The notes: generated by a model from the letters alone, not told the origin. Shown: positions 31,450 to 44,546, counted from the stretch's first letter. The stretch: 64,000 bases of DNA from Zizania palustris (GCA_019279435.1 JAAALK010000287.1:14198162-14262161), one strand, 5' to 3'. Program-made: numbers and translations.

Positions 31450-34330
31450 GTGAATGGCAGTTGAAAGAAAAGGCCAATCATGAAGATGAGGACATTTCGG
31501 ACAGCGGTGTTAGCCCGATCAATGAAGAGCCTTCCAAGATCATGTTATGAAGATGAAGCCAGAGAAAATGAAGGGGAAAACTCGGCCAAGTTTCTCCGTG
31601 AACCGATGGACCACAGTAATACGGACATCGGATCAGTAGGTCGAGCCAACCTTCATAAGTAACCAGGCCCTCAATAAAGATAGGAGCGATCTAGAGACTT
31701 CACCAGAGGGTCCCGAGAAGGCCGAACGATTATCTAAAGATACATCCTTTTGATCGTTCGGACAAAGCATAGATAGCTGATGCCTATGGCATCGCCTTGA
31801 GATTGTCGATGTAGAGGCATCGCCCATAGATCAAAATACAGCTCAGAAACTCAATATGCAAGTTGAAGGATTAAAGGAGAAATAATACAAAGAGGAATTG
31901 TTCACTACAGCACTGCTGGGTTTACATGGAACTCAAAGCACTCAGTGGATAGCCTCGATCACCTACAGCCACATGAGATCTATATTGCGAATAAGGGCCT
32001 GGTCTTCAGCATCTGAGCCAGGAACATCTTGGAGGGTGTGGTGGCATCATTGTGCTTGGCAGACGGTATCGATGAATAGGCGTGTCTAGGTTTCGACTCG
32101 GGTCAGCAAAGAAGCCGTGATACTCTCTTGTTCAGTGATCTGCGCTCGGGTCCGTTCTAGCTCCGTGACTAGGTTGGCTTCCCTCACTCATAGCTGATCA
32201 AGATCTCATGATACAACCAGAGAATCAGCCTCGACACGCTCCAAGATGACCTTCTCGCCCATGACTGCTTTTTTACGAGCCTCTACTGCCTCTAAGAGCG
32301 ACGCGCGGCTGGCCCGATTGGATATTCTCTTGGTGACCCATTGCATGAAAGGGCGATAATGCTCCAAATACGCAAAGGAGAAATGCTAGGCAAAAGACTG
32401 GAAGGAGAAAGCAATGAGGAAAGACTCAGCATAAACGATGGGCATGAAGGTACTTACATTGGCAAAATCGGCAGGAAAAGTCAGTCACAAAGTATCATCT
32501 GTAGTGGGGACAGTTGGCCCAGGGACATCCATATTCTCCCACCATGGAGGACGATGTCAGGTATGCAAAAGGCCAACAGGAGAAGAAAATAAGTTGAGTA
32601 CCTCATGAAGCGAAGCAAGAGGGACCCCGACACCAGGCAACACGGTCCCTGGCATATTAATGTCTATAGTGGCCATCGTATCGGCAGCGTTGGCTGATAT
32701 ATCAGGGCCCATGAGGGAGGATGTAGGCGTATCGGCCAGAGGAGCGGACTGCCCCGGCTGGCAAGAAAGGGAACACATTACAAAAAGGAAAAGCATCACC
32801 AAGCCTCTGGGAGAGTGAAAAGATACATGGACAAGTCGAGGATGGGTAGATCGGCGAACTCCTCCGTATGATGCCTTGCGCTTACGTGTGGGAGTTTTGA
32901 CTCGCCCGCCAGAGAGCAAATCCTTTGGAGTAGGGGCTCTGTTGCCTAGAACACTAAAAACTGATCGTGGTTGATATTCAATTGGCCAGTCACTTTGTCT
33001 CACTTGTGGGATATCCATGTCACTTACCTGCACGACATGAAAAATAAGGAGCAAGATAATCGGGGAGAAGAGTACAGAGAGTCAAAACATATCGGTGGGG
33101 AATCATCGATGTAATCATGACACATGCGCTCGCAGTAAGATCCCAAAGGTCGACTGAAAATATGCAACGCCCATTCACCCTACCACGTGTAGAAATCGAT
33201 GGATCTGATGGTACAAGCCGACAAAGGGGAGAGGTTGTCGTAAGGTGCTCCATCGGCTATTCGAGATAGTTGATCATACTCCCGCGTGTTCCCAATTTCT
33301 CCGTGTTTGTGGATTCGACCAATGAAGAAGAGTTAAAGAGGAAGTTGGTTGAATCCTAGCTGTCTCGAGCAGATAGTCGCATGATAAAACTCATAAGAAG
33401 ACTATCGCATAGTGAAGCCGACATGAAAAATACAGGGATTGATTAGGGTTTTAAAAATCTCGACAGACCCCTCATTTCAGCACACGTCAGTTAGGATAAA
33501 TTTGCGAGGATACTCATATTCAGATAAATATTCATATGCAAACTAGATAACCTCCTCTAGTCTAGAGCCATTGTAAAAGGTTATGAACTAGAAGCTTAGG
33601 GATTCATGCAACAATTGAGAAGGAGACCGGGAAGAGGCAGCTTCACCCAAAGAGGAACACTGGCGATATACGGGAGTAGCCGATTCGGGGTAGTCCTTAG
33701 GGAATTCCATCAAGGAAAAAGGGAGTTCATCGGTCACCTCAACAAGATGAATGTTGATACAAAGCTGAATGAACCACCAAGGTCCACCAAAATGGCCAAC
33801 AAGCTCACTGGACGATAATTTGGCTGATACCTGATGGAGGAGATGTTAAGTTGCGCCAAGGAGGTATCGACCAAGAGGGATTTTTTTCAGCAGCAAGTTG
33901 CTCGGCCATGAACTGTAGGTGGGCTGTTGGACCTAGAGTAGATCCATAAAACACAAACCGTTACAACCAGAGGTTGAGAAAGGCAACATGTTCTTCAACA
34001 TCAACGGGCCTATTTTTCTTGTTATGCTTCATGATATACTTGCCCCGGCCACCAATGGTTTTAACATCAAGTCGATGGGTTGCCTTGGAACGGAAAGAAA
34101 GAGGATTGCAAGGAGAGGTGATGTCAAGGGAATTCAAGGCAAGCACGTCAAGCAGAGAAGGTGCAGAAAGAAAAGGCATTGAGAGTAGCAGCAGCAAGAA
34201 GCGATTTGTTCTTATAAGAGTCAGCAAGGGAAAGACCGACGCAATGGCCGATGCCGACTTCCTCCCAAGATGGATGCTTGACGGACGATACCCTAAGGTA
34301 CCAATCACGCCAGCCAGGAAGTGAGGAAGG
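31450..34330 (-). pseudogene. Antisense ORF of Tat element (plant mobile domain-like)
   Basis: Minus-strand pieces read, N to C: KYIMKHNKKNRPVDVEEHV, AFLNLWLERFVFYGS and LGPTAHLQFMAEQLA (about 34,060-33,880), resembling plant mobile domain proteins. A Ser/Thr/Pro-rich middle follows (32,557-33,054, RSVFSVLGNRAPTPKDLL). The end is a charged, heptad-like tail (about 32,330-32,090, ASLLEAVEARKKAV, EKVILERVEADS). Many stops break it. ORFs antisense to gag-pol near the 3' LTR are known in the Tat lineage. Which of the two known domain types this one has is my reading, not proven. Confidence 0.55.
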
Positions 34331-35224
34331 GAAAGACCTAAAACTAAGATGCCAATCAGAGATTAATATGGTGGAATTCCTGAAGGGGATTTGGTTGGTT
34401 TAGGCATTAATAAAATCAACCACATCGGGATTACCCATTGGGCCTAGGAATCGATTAGACTGATAATCGAGGAAAGGGATCAAAATCTGGTTCTGCAAGT
34501 TCTACAGATAAATCATGGAGAAAAACAATAAGAAGGGTGGAGAAAATGGGCAAACTAGAAGGATCTTGAGAAAAAGGGGGCATTTAAAGATTACCTCCAG
34601 GAATGCATTAACGGTGGCCATCATTGGTGATTCCAAAAACACGGGGTCACCAAAGGGGAATGAGCACGACAATCAATGATGGTGGTAGGAATAACGACGG
34701 TGAATCTTGGGGGCAAAACAAGAACAATAAGTAGAGAACACGAAGGATAAGGGTAGGGTGATTAGGATACTTATGGACTTGAGAAAGATTCCTCGGTGGC
34801 CAAGTCAAGCCGATTTGGTGGGTCCACCTGCAACGTTCGGTAAAAAGGTATTCACAATTACAATTTTTTGAAAATGCCAAGATACCTGCAGACCCAAGAT
34901 TATAGGAACCAGATCTTTGGCTTGAAGAAACGCTAGTACTAAACTATGTGGGATGAAGCATGGTCTGACGTCGCCACAAATAGATATAGATACATCAGAC
35001 CAGGCAACATACAATGCAGTTATGAATACCCAAAGATGAAAAGAAAAGAAGAAAAGAGGAAATTATGAAGCCGAAATACCAAGCAAAGTTATAAGGAAGA
35101 TGAAGGTGTTTCACTTTACAATTAAAGTGAAAAGATCATGCAGACAGATGTTTGAGAAGATGTGGCGGTAGGGATAATGACTGTTGTTAATTTTGAAGCA
35201 TCAGCAACCACTTAATGCTCTGAA

Positions 35225-35237
35225 ACTGGGGGGCATG
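35225..35237 (+). other. Tat polypurine tract
   Basis: ACTGGGGGGCATG lies directly before the TGTTGATGCC start of the LTR, typical of Tat elements. Confidence 0.75.
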
Positions 35238-35609
35238 TGTTGATGCCAAGATTTGGTTAAGCCCAGACCCACTAAGAATGTCACACAATCAACAGAAGTC
35301 AAAGAGTTCTGGTCAAGAAAATTCAAGGAAGCCCGTCCATGCTGCTACAAGACGAACAAACGCAAAAGGAGCCGATGAAGATAATGTGAAATAAAGAGAA
35401 GAAAAAGATTATCTGGAATCGGTTAAGGTAGAGTACTTGGATGGCAAGTCTCCAGACTATAAATATGTATCCCTAGTTAGCTTAAAAAAACACATCTCTA
35501 TCAACCAACTACTCGGTGCATCGCCACCCTTGGTCTCCAAGGTTTATTATGACAGGGTTCGACACTCGGAGTTGGGCTACAACATTTCGATCTCCGGCGA
35601 AGAGGTAAG
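35238..35609 (+). repeat. Tat LTR, 5' part
   Basis: It starts TGTTGATGCCAAG, contains a TATAAATATG box at 35,458, and reaches CTCCGGCGAAGAGGTAAG before the copia element interrupts it. It is homologous to the minus-strand piece ending at 19,558. Confidence 0.75.
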
Positions 35610-36365
35610 TGAAGGATATGCCCAAGAAAATTTCGTGGATTAGAAGTTCTGATAGGTAGTATCGGAAGATCCGATTATTATCTAGTCTCGATACAGAGAG
35701 AAAATGTTGCTTTGGAAGTTCCAATATGGTATCAGAAGTTTCGATGAGCTAGAAGTTCTGATTCGAAATCGGGGAATTTTGTACTGATTGGAAGTTCCGA
35801 GGTGGGCGATAACAGATTGGATCTGTTGCATGTCGTACCATATCAGGAGACCTAAAATACCTTGTCAGAAGTTCCGATCCAAGATCGGAAGTTCCTATGT
35901 GGGAAAACATATTGGATCTATTACATTTTTGAGGACTTCGAGATAGACACGACTAGGGGACTATCAGCCCTATAAAAAGAGAGGAGGAGAACATCTTGGA
36001 ACCAAGGAATAAGCCTAGATTAGACCTAGCCACCAAAGAGTTCTCTCCTCCCTTTCTTGATCTCAATCATTGAGATCAAGGATCCCCGTCTCTCACATGT
36101 GGTGCTAGCACGCTGCCGTGGAAGGTTCTCCATCCATGTACGTGTTGACTCCATGGAGGCTTTGCACCAATAGCAATGCTCCTGGACATCTAGGAAAGGA
36201 CGAAGCGAGGATAGGCTTGACACGCTACTCCTATATCTTCTTCTGCTGCACCTAGATCGTCTCATTATAAAAGGTATCGATCCATGATCTCGCACACGCA
36301 TGAGTTTTGGGCTTAGGGCGTAAATTTTGAATTTGTCGGCTAGCGTAGCTCCCCTATTCCCCAAT
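35610..36365 (+). repeat. 5' LTR of Angela/Tork-type copia
   Basis: It begins TGAAGGATATGCCC and ends near TATTCCCCAATA. It contains many GAAGTTC(C/T)GAT words. Confidence 0.7.
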
Positions 36366-36367
36366 AA

Positions 36368-36380
36368 TGGTATTGGAGCC
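36368..36380 (+). other. Decayed primer binding site
   Basis: TGGTATTGGAGCC differs at two positions from the Met-tRNA complement TGGTATCAGAGCC and sits at the expected place after the LTR. Confidence 0.65.
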
Positions 36381-37552
36381 TATGTGTGTAGTGTTCGATC
36401 TGGATCCCTCATGAATGGAGATACATGGTGGAAAAACAAATTATATTTGTTTCTCTCCATGACAGATTGGAAGTTCTAATAATGATCAGAAGTTCTGATG
36501 GCAGATCAGAAGTTTCGATGGTGATCATATGTTCTGATATTGAATAATGATTTGATACAAAAAGAAATTATTGCTGTGCAGGATTCCGATATTGATCGGA
36601 AGTTCTGATACCAGATCAGAAGTTTCGACCCGCGCGAATTTGAAAAATCGAGCCTATTGATCCGGGTTTTTCAGATCTAGAATACAGTCACTTGTAGATT
36701 GTTCGTCTAACTTTATTTTGCATAGACTATTGTGACTAGCATGGCCTTGGATAAATGTGATGTATGAGATGAATGCAATGAATGTAAATTAAATATGGTC
36801 TGCATGTCATGGTTATTTACAGCCCAATGCTGATGTAAAATTTATTATGGCTTTTATGTTATTTTCGTGGTGCTTAGGCCCATGTAATTAGTATAGACTA
36901 TGTGAGATGGACTAGTACTTTTCATGGAGGATGGAAGCACGAACTCATTGATGAGATCCATGGAGATGGAGATCACCATGTGAAGAAGATCATGCTATGT
37001 CACAGTTAATATAATTGCCTGTGATGCTTTCTTATGTTCCTGTTATTCTATTCTTGCATGTTTCGTGTGCGCTAGGGACGTTATAGTGCTAGCATAGTTT
37101 TTCCTCAAAAATTAAGTGTTGATGCTCTTCCCAATAGCTGCACCCACCAAGATTTGTGCTCATCGATAGTGGGTCTGCTAAAGCAGGGTGCTATCTTTTA
37201 TCTTGACTAGTTGGGGCAGAAGTCAGATTTCTGCATGCCTAATATTGGTTCACTTGACAAGGATATCAAAACGGTTTTGGGCCTTGGAGCATAGGAGTTG
37301 GGGTCAAGCATTGGATGCTTCTCCAATGACAAGAGTCACATACGATGTGATTAGTAAGGAGTTGCTTACCTATGTCAACTAACTTCTAGCAGTGATGCTA
37401 AAACTCACTAGGAGATATCATGACCATGGATCTTGCACCACTATTAGTCATTAGAGGGAATGTGACATGGTTTAAAATAGTGGAACATATTTTATTAGAT
37501 AGAAGATAAACATTGCACAGTGCTACATTTTGCATTTAATCTTTTATAGATC
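36381..37552 (+). other. Leader of copia element
   Basis: No ORF of note. Further GAAGTTC(C/T)GAT words occur up to about 36,630; the rest is AT-rich. It separates the primer site from gag. Confidence 0.6.
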
Positions 37553-38400
37553 ATGGATCCTACTACTTCTACTATTAAGAGCACTCCAATTTTTAATTTG
37601 CGATCTATACTTGAACGTGAGAAATTGTTTGGAACAAACTTTATGGATTGGTATCGAAATTTGAGAATTGTTCTTAAACAAGAGAAAAAAGATTATATTC
37701 TGGAGGAACCTCACCCTGATGAACTAGGAGAGGATGCTTTTGCAGCAGACAAGCGTGCTAATGAGAAGCATGCTAGTGATTCCATGGATGTCAGTTGTCT
37801 GATGCTTGCCTGCATGTCCTCTGAGTTTCAGAAACAATATGAGGAACATTATGCTTACGATATGATTGTAGGTCTTAAGGGCATGTTTCAGAACCAGGCA
37901 AGAGCAGAGAGATACAATGTGTCTAAGTGCTTATTTGGTAGCAGACTGGCTTAAGGGAGCCCAGTGATCCCTCACGTGATCAAGATGATTGGTTGCGTAG
38001 AGACTCTAAAGAGATTGGGCACTCCACTGGATCCATACCTAGCTATTGATGCCATTTTCTAGTCGCTCCCACTAAGCTTTGAGCCGTTCATCATGAATTA
38101 TAACATGGTTGGACTGGAGAAGATACTAGATTAGTTGCGTGGGATGCTTAAAACTACTGAGGAGAGTATCAGGAAGTGTCCTAATCAAGTGATGATGGTT
38201 TAGAAGGAGGGTAAAAAGAGGAGGAAGAAAAAGGCTAAGACTACAGATTCAATCTCTAGTACAAAGTCTAAACCGACTGGAAAGTCCAGGTCTGGTCCTA
38301 CCAACTCTGATGCCTGCCATTATTGCCACAAGCCTAGGCATTGGAAGCGCAATTGCAAGGTGTACTTGGAAGAGTAGAAGAACAAGAAGGGAAGTGGGAC
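37553..38400 (+). pseudogene. Copia gag (Angela/Tork type)
   Basis: An ATG at 37,553 opens a frame with the gag signature ILEREKLFGTNFMDWYRNLR and IVLKQEKKDYILEEP. It runs 133 residues and is then broken by a frameshift and stops. A zinc knuckle, CHYCHKPRHWKRNC, appears near 38,316-38,360, followed by a TAG. The retained order is as in intact relatives. The product cannot be made whole. Confidence 0.85.
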
Positions 38401-41400
38401 TTCCGCTTCAGGTATTAATGTTATTGAAATTAATCTTGCTATTCGTCCAAATGATTCATGGGTATTTGATACCAGATCGATTATTCATACTTGCAAATCA
38501 TTGCAGAGGCTGAGTAGAGTAAGAAAGTGTGCAAGTGGCGAGTTGGATATCCGCGTCGGGTATGGTGCAAAGGTTGCAACGTTGTTCATCGTCGTTTATT
38601 CACTGTCGCTATCGTCAAGACTAGTTTTGGAGTTAAATAATTGTTATTTCATTCCCGCCTTAGACAAAAACATTATTTCTTCTTCATGTTTAGAGGAAGA
38701 TGGTTTTGAATTCATAATAAAGAACAAGAGTTGTTCAATATTTTTGAATGGCATGCTCTATGGTATTTGTCCATTAGTGAATGGATTGTATATTATGAGT
38801 CTTGACGATGCACACGTTTATAACATTAGTACTAAGAAACAATGACTCAATGATATGGATCCTACCCATGTCTGGCATTGTCGTTTAGGTCATATAAATG
38901 AGAAGCCCGTGTAGAAGCTCAATAGTGATGGACTTTTGGAGTCATTTGATTTTGAATCATATGACACATGCGAGTCTTGCTTACTTGGCAAAATGACAAA
39001 GACGCCTTTTACTGGACAGAGTGAGAGGGCGAGTGAGTTATTGGCCATAGTACATACTGATGTGTGTGGTCCAATGAGTCACACGGCTAGGAAAGGCTTT
39101 CAGTACTTTATCACTTTTACCGATGACTTTAGTAGATATGCATATGTCTACTTGATGAGGCATAAGTGGGAATCTTTTGAAAAGTTCAAGGAGTCTAAGA
39201 ATGAGGTACAAAATCATATGGGTAAGACAATTAAATTTCTACGATCTGATCGTGAGGGTGAATATTTGAGCGATGAGTTTAGTGATCATCTGAAGCAGTG
39301 TGGAATTGTTCCACAACTGACTCCACCCGGCACACCCCAATGGAATGGGGTGTCCGAGTGGAGAAACCGTACTTTGTTGGACATGGAGCGGTCCATGATG
39401 AGTCAAACTGATCTTCCATTATCCTTTTGGGGTCACGATCTAGAAACTACAACTTTCACGATTAATAGAGTTCCATCTAAGTCAGTAGAGAAGACGCCAT
39501 ATGAGATGTGGTCTGGGAGATGTCCAAGTTTGTATTTTCTAAAGATTTAGGGATGTGAGGCGTATGTCACACGTATGACGTCTAACAAGCTCAGTCCTAA
39601 GTCTAACAAGTGCTTCTTTGTGGGGTATCCTAGGGAAACTAAAGGATATTATTTCTATAATAGAGAAGAGGACAAAGTGTTTGTCGCTCGGAATGGTGTG
39701 TTTCTTGAGAAAGAGTTTCTCTCAAAAGGAGTTAGTGGGAGGACTGTGCATCTCGAAGAGGTTCGAGAACAAATAGAAAGTGTTCCAGATCCCACTAAAC
39801 CAGAGCAGGAGGCACAAGATGGTGCAGACCCTATTATGGATGCGCTAGCCCCATGAAGGTCTGGGAGGTCGGTACACCTCGAAGAGGTTAGAGAGCCGCT
39901 GGAAAGTGTTCTAGATCCCACTGAACAACAACAGGATGAGCAAAGTGTTGTCGAGCCTATTGTACATGCATCATCCCCACGAAGGTTTGGGAGAGTAGTC
40001 CATGCTCTAGAGAGATACATGTTCTTAACCACTGGGCATCGCGACATGTTGTTGTTGGACAATGATGAGCCCAAGACCAAAGCAGAAGCAATGATGGGAC
40101 CAGACTCTAAGAAATGTCTTGGAGCCATTGGATCTGAGTTGGAGTCCATGTGAGTTAACCAAGTTTGGAACTTGGTTGATCCACCTGATGGTGTAAAAAC
40201 CATTAAGTGTAAATGGATCTTCAAGAAAAAGATAGACGTTGATGGAAATGTTCACATCTATAAGGCATGATTAGTGGTGAAAGGTTTCAGACAGATTCAA
40301 TATGTTGATTATGATGAAATGTTTTCGCCCATCGCTATGCTTAAGTCTATTCAGATCATCCTACCTATTGCCACATTTTATGATTATGAGATATGGCAAA
40401 TGGATGTCAAGACGACTTTCCTGAATGGAAACCTAAGTGAGGATGTGTACATGACACAGCCCGAAGGCCTTGACGGTCTGAGAAATGCTGGGAAAGTTTT
40501 CAAGTTGCTAAAGTCCATTTATGGATTGAAGCAAGCTCTCGGAGTTGGAATCTTCGTTTTGATGAGGTAGTCAAATGGTTTGGCTTCATCAAGAACGAAG
40601 AAGAGCCTTGTGTTTACAATAAGGCTAGTGGGAGTTCACTTGTGTTTCTGATCCTATATGTGGATGACATATTGTTGATTGGAAATGATATCCCTTTGTT
40701 AAATGTTGTCAAGACTTCATTGAAAAATAGTTTTCGATCAAAGATCTTGGAGAGGGAGCATACATTTTGGGCATTAAGATCTATAGAGATAGATCAAAAC
40801 GGTTAATTGGATTAAGCCAAATTATGTACATTGACAAGGTTTTGAATCGGTTCAAAATGCAAAATTCTAAGAAAGGTTTTTTGCCGATGTCACATGGTAT
40901 TTCTCTTAGTAAGACTCAGTGTGCTGTGACACCTGATGAGCTAGAGAAGATGAGTGCAATCTCGTATGCCTCCGCAATTGGATCCATCATGTATGCCATG
41001 CTGTGTACATGCCCAGATGTGTCATATACTCCAAGTGTGACGAGCAGGTACTAATCGAACCCAGGTGAAAGTCACTAGGCTATAGTAAAGATTATCCTCA
41101 AGTACTTGAGAAGGACTGAGGAAATGTTCCTGGTATACAGTGGTGAATAAGAGCTCGTTGTAAGTGGTTACACGGATGCTAGTTTTCAGACCGATAAATA
41201 TGATTTTCCATCATAATCTGGCTTTGTGTTCTGCCTCAATGGTGGCGCAGTGAGTTGGAAGAGTTCCAAGCAAGAGAGGGTGGCCGATTCTACAATAGAA
41301 GTTGAGTATATCGTCGCTTCAGAAGCTACAAAGGAGGATGTTTGGATCAGAAAGTTTGTTTCTGAGCTAGGTGTTGTTCTTAGTGTGTCCAGTCCAGTGG

Positions 41401-41640
41401 ACCTCTATTGTTATAATAGTGGTGCCATTGTGCAAGCCAAGGAGCTAGATCGCATCAGAAATCCAAACATATACTTCGGCGATATCACCTGATCCGCGAG
41501 ATCATTGAGAGAGGTGATGTGAAGATTTGCAAGGTGCACATGGATTTGAACATGGCAGATCCGTTGACGAAGCCTTTTCCACAGCCCAAGCATGAGGCGC
41601 ATATGAGATCCATGGATATTAGATACTTGCATGAGTGAGT
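38401..41640 (+). pseudogene. Copia pol (Angela/Tork type)
   Basis: Protease: SWVFDTRSIIHTC, where the catalytic triplet is DTR instead of DTG. Pre-integrase: HVWHCRLGHINEKPV. Integrase core: TDDFSRYAYVY, LRSDREGEYLSD (normally RSDRGGE) and TPPGTPQWNGVSEWRNRTLL. Reverse transcriptase: KCKWIFKKKIDVDGN, IWQMDVKTTFLNGNLSEDVY, a frameshift near 40,550, then LYVDDILLIGND. RNase H: SGYTDASFQTDK, SSKQERVADSTIEVEYIVAS. At least five stops and two frameshifts interrupt it. Between integrase and RT a 126-bp tandem duplication (from 39,751 and 39,877) encodes VHLEEVRE twice. Confidence 0.88.
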
Positions 41641-42597
41641 CATGTGTTTGTGGAAGATGCTAGTAGAGTCTATGCTAATGTGTGAGGACAATTGTTATTT
41701 GTTCCTTGAATAAATATCGTTTGCATTTAATTAATGAGTACGCCTTGCTATGTGAAACTATTTGCTTTATGACAATGTTATTCAAAAGGGTCCCTAATCT
41801 TGTCATCATGTGGGACAATGATGATACATGGATTAGCACATCCGACTGATTGATGATTGTGTTTCATAGATCATATACATAGAAATATCAAATCAGTGGT
41901 GTGGACACATGTTGGTGAACATGGTGTTGGATAGACCCACTTGAGATACTGCTAGGATTGTTATTTTAATGTGCCAACAGTTGTCATTCCAAATGGTGTA
42001 CATGTAGAATCCTTGAACCTGAGATCGTCATTTGATTCCAGAATGCGTAGTGACACACTTAGATGTTTCCTAACGCTATTCCGTAATGGGATAGTAATAA
42101 GGGTTGTTTTTAGGTGTGTTGTCAAACATGTCTTGGGATGTGAGCGATCAAGATGGAATTTACCCCTCCTAATAACGAGAGAGTCGTCTCTGGGCCCCTC
42201 GAGGTATTGGATTGGAAAAGTGCATGGCTATGCCACTATGGCTAAGGAGTTAGTCATGATTTGAATCCGATACTTGATCAAGTGAAATGTCGAGCTAACC
42301 AGCAAGGGTGGAACGTATCTCACCTTGAGCTTGACTGACGACGTATGGTAAGGGGACTAGTTCTTGCGTATATCAAGGTTCATGAAAATTTATGTTTGTA
42401 CACTTTTGGGGGTCAATATGTGCTGCTAGGTACTGCTATTGATCAGTGAGTCGGAAATGGTTTTCGGTAAATAGCCATTAGTGTATGAAACTATCGGGTC
42501 ACACACTTAAGGGCATGGATTAAAACATGCAAAGAATTGGTTTTTGTGCAAGTGGGACATTGAAGGATATGCCCAAGAAAATTACGTGGATCGGAAG

Positions 42598-43079
42598 TGT
42601 TGGCGTAAAAGATTACGCTAACAGGTTCTCTAAGATCAAGAACAGATAAACAGTGAGTTCATGTTTAGGAACTATCTCAAGCCTCTGAATTGGATAATAG
42701 CTTAAGTGGTCCGAATATGTGTATTGAATAGCTGAGTATTCGATGCCTATTACAGGGTAAGAAGGGGGTATTTATAGGCAAAAAAGTCTAAGGAAAAGAC
42801 CTATTTACCCCTCAATTACAACCGACATAATGGAAACTATTCGGTACCCTGAATAGGGTTAAAATAGTAAAATCTACCCAAAGCAAGTAGATAAGTCAAA
42901 CATCTTATCAATCCTGTCATTTGATTCCGAAGCCTCATATCCTACAGAGGGTTCCTTCGGAGCGTAGATCGAAGCACCCTTCGGCTTAACGACTCCTCCA
43001 CCTTCGTGCATGAGCCCATCAGCTCCGAAGCTGATAAGTCCTTTAGAACTGTTAATCTCTAAGTCCTGAAAGTGAAGCA
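42598..43079 (-). repeat. Tat2 3' LTR
   Basis: In plus view it runs from TGTTGGCGTAAAAG to GTGAAGCA, so the minus strand has TG...CA ends. A TATAAATA box on the minus strand lies at about 42,770. Confidence 0.85.
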
Positions 43080-43095
43080 TTTTCCCCCAATAGTA
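43080..43095 (-). other. Tat2 polypurine tract
   Basis: The minus strand reads CTATTGGGGGAAAA immediately before the LTR, preceded by CGAGGGGCTA, a typical Tat arrangement. Confidence 0.82.
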
Positions 43096-43483
43096 GCCCC
43101 TCGAATACGCTTCTCCGAATTTGACCCATATAGAAGGGAAGCAGTATACGCAAGGAACATTTTCATATTCTGAGACTTAGAGAAGTTTGACCACATTACA
43201 GTCATTTGAAGGGTCTCTAATCCGAAGCATTCAGACTACGGCTTCGAGTCCACAACCGCCATGTGAACGCTTCGTGGGAAAGAGAATCGTTACGAAGTCC
43301 AAATGTCGTGAAGAGCCGTTTGATTAGAACCGTTACTATACAAGTAGTCGTTACGCTCTGTAAAAGGTAACGGTCGAAATTTACGGCGAACTCACACCGT
43401 TTCATTTCCTGGACCCACCTGCCAGCGATGGAAGTCGAACCTGCAGTGTGAATGCAATCGAAGCACAGCAACTAGCGTAAGGT

Positions 43484-43492
43484 TATAAAAAG
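43484..43492 (+). promoter_or_regulatory. TATA box of the antisense gene
   Basis: TATAAAAAG followed by GGG lies 105 bases before the ATG of the plus-strand ORF, outside the LTR. A transcript starting ~30 bases downstream would have a short leader ending at ACCAAGCCATGG, a good plant start context. Confidence 0.55.
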
Positions 43493-44471
43493 GGGATTGC
43501 AATTTACCCAGAGCCTTTTACCGTGCTTAGCATCCGAAACTTACTTTCTTCAACCTCCAATTCTCTCAACTTCCTGAGCCACCAAGCCATGGCGAGGACC
43601 AGCCACACCGTGCTGACAGCGGTGGGCACTTTGGCGTAGAGGCAAGCGTGGGTGGCTTCAACCGTAGCGGCAATGGCGGGAGCTCCGGGAGGCGCCTGGC
43701 CCAAGAACCCCCGGGAGCTCCGCCTGCCATCCAAGAAGAAGATCCCTCAAAGCTTCCTCATCGGCCAATCCACAAGCACTGCAGAGTCCATCGAAGAGGC
43801 CGGGGAGGGGAAGCTGGGGTCCGGAATGAGGACTCGAGTCCCCGGAATGGAATCGACTCCGCGTCCACGGAGCGGAGAGGTCGTCGTCTTCGAAGCAGGC
43901 CTGGGGCTTCCTGCTATCAACTTTCTATCTGAGGTATTAGACATGTTCCACATTACCTTGCCTCAGCTATCCCCCAATGCTATCGCCCGCCTGGCCATCT
44001 TTGAATGGGCGCTCCGAGCCGAATGATGCGAAGGGCGATCGGAGGTCTTCGCCGCCACCCACGAAGCCATCTGCCAGCCGAAGCTGCAATATGGCCCTAG
44101 GGACACCAAGGTGATAACGGCCTTCGGGAGCATCAACTTCTAGCTACGGAGGGAGCACACCCAGCATTGTCCAGTGAAGGCCATCAACGACCGATGGTAC
44201 ACCAACTGGATCCTTCGGTGGTTCTACGCCGAAGTCGGAGAGGACTCCCCCCTCACTGGACCCCTCCAAGAGATCTGGTTTCGGAAGGAGGCGGAGGTTA
44301 CCCCGAACCCTAGCCTGCTCTCAACACGGCTAGGGCTACTAACTTCGGTGGAAAGCCGCATGAGCATGCGTTATCTCGCCAAAGAGTTCATCGCTGTTCG
44401 AATTCCACCCCTCGGGGCAGACTGGCCGATAGTGTTTCAACACGCTTCGGAGGGTGAGCTCCGAACTCTAG

Positions 44472-44546
44472 GTAAGACTTTGACTCTCCTGCAATAACAT
44501 GTTAGATGAAGAAATACAATACTTATAATATGTTACCTTTTTCCAG
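44472..44546 (+). other. Intron in antisense gene
   Basis: CTCTAG|GTAAGACTTTG ... CCTTTTTCCAG|TGGCTCC. Removal joins RTL to VAPLALAPEQ in frame (phase 1), and the intron itself contains an in-frame stop. It is 75 bases long, a usual plant minimum size. Confidence 0.75.

Larger units (their letters stand above)
31311..35610 (+). mobile_element. 3' part of a plus-strand Tat gypsy element
   Basis: From left to right it has weak coding traces, an ORF on the opposite strand, a polypurine tract and the start of an LTR. The arrangement mirrors the Tat element at 42,598-53,002. Gag-pol in the matching orientation is absent; the nearest pol (25,600-30,163) points the other way. Confidence 0.6.
35610..42597 (+). 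mobile_element. Angela/Tork-type copia element, decayed
   Basis: The 5' LTR (35,610-36,365) and the 3' LTR start (42,561-42,597) share TGAAGGATATGCCCAAGAAA. A primer-like site, a ~1.2 kb leader, a full but broken gag-pol and a ~0.9 kb 3' region lie between. The 3' LTR is cut after 37 bases by the Tat2 LTR. Stops, frameshifts and mutated catalytic motifs mark it as old. Confidence 0.85.
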
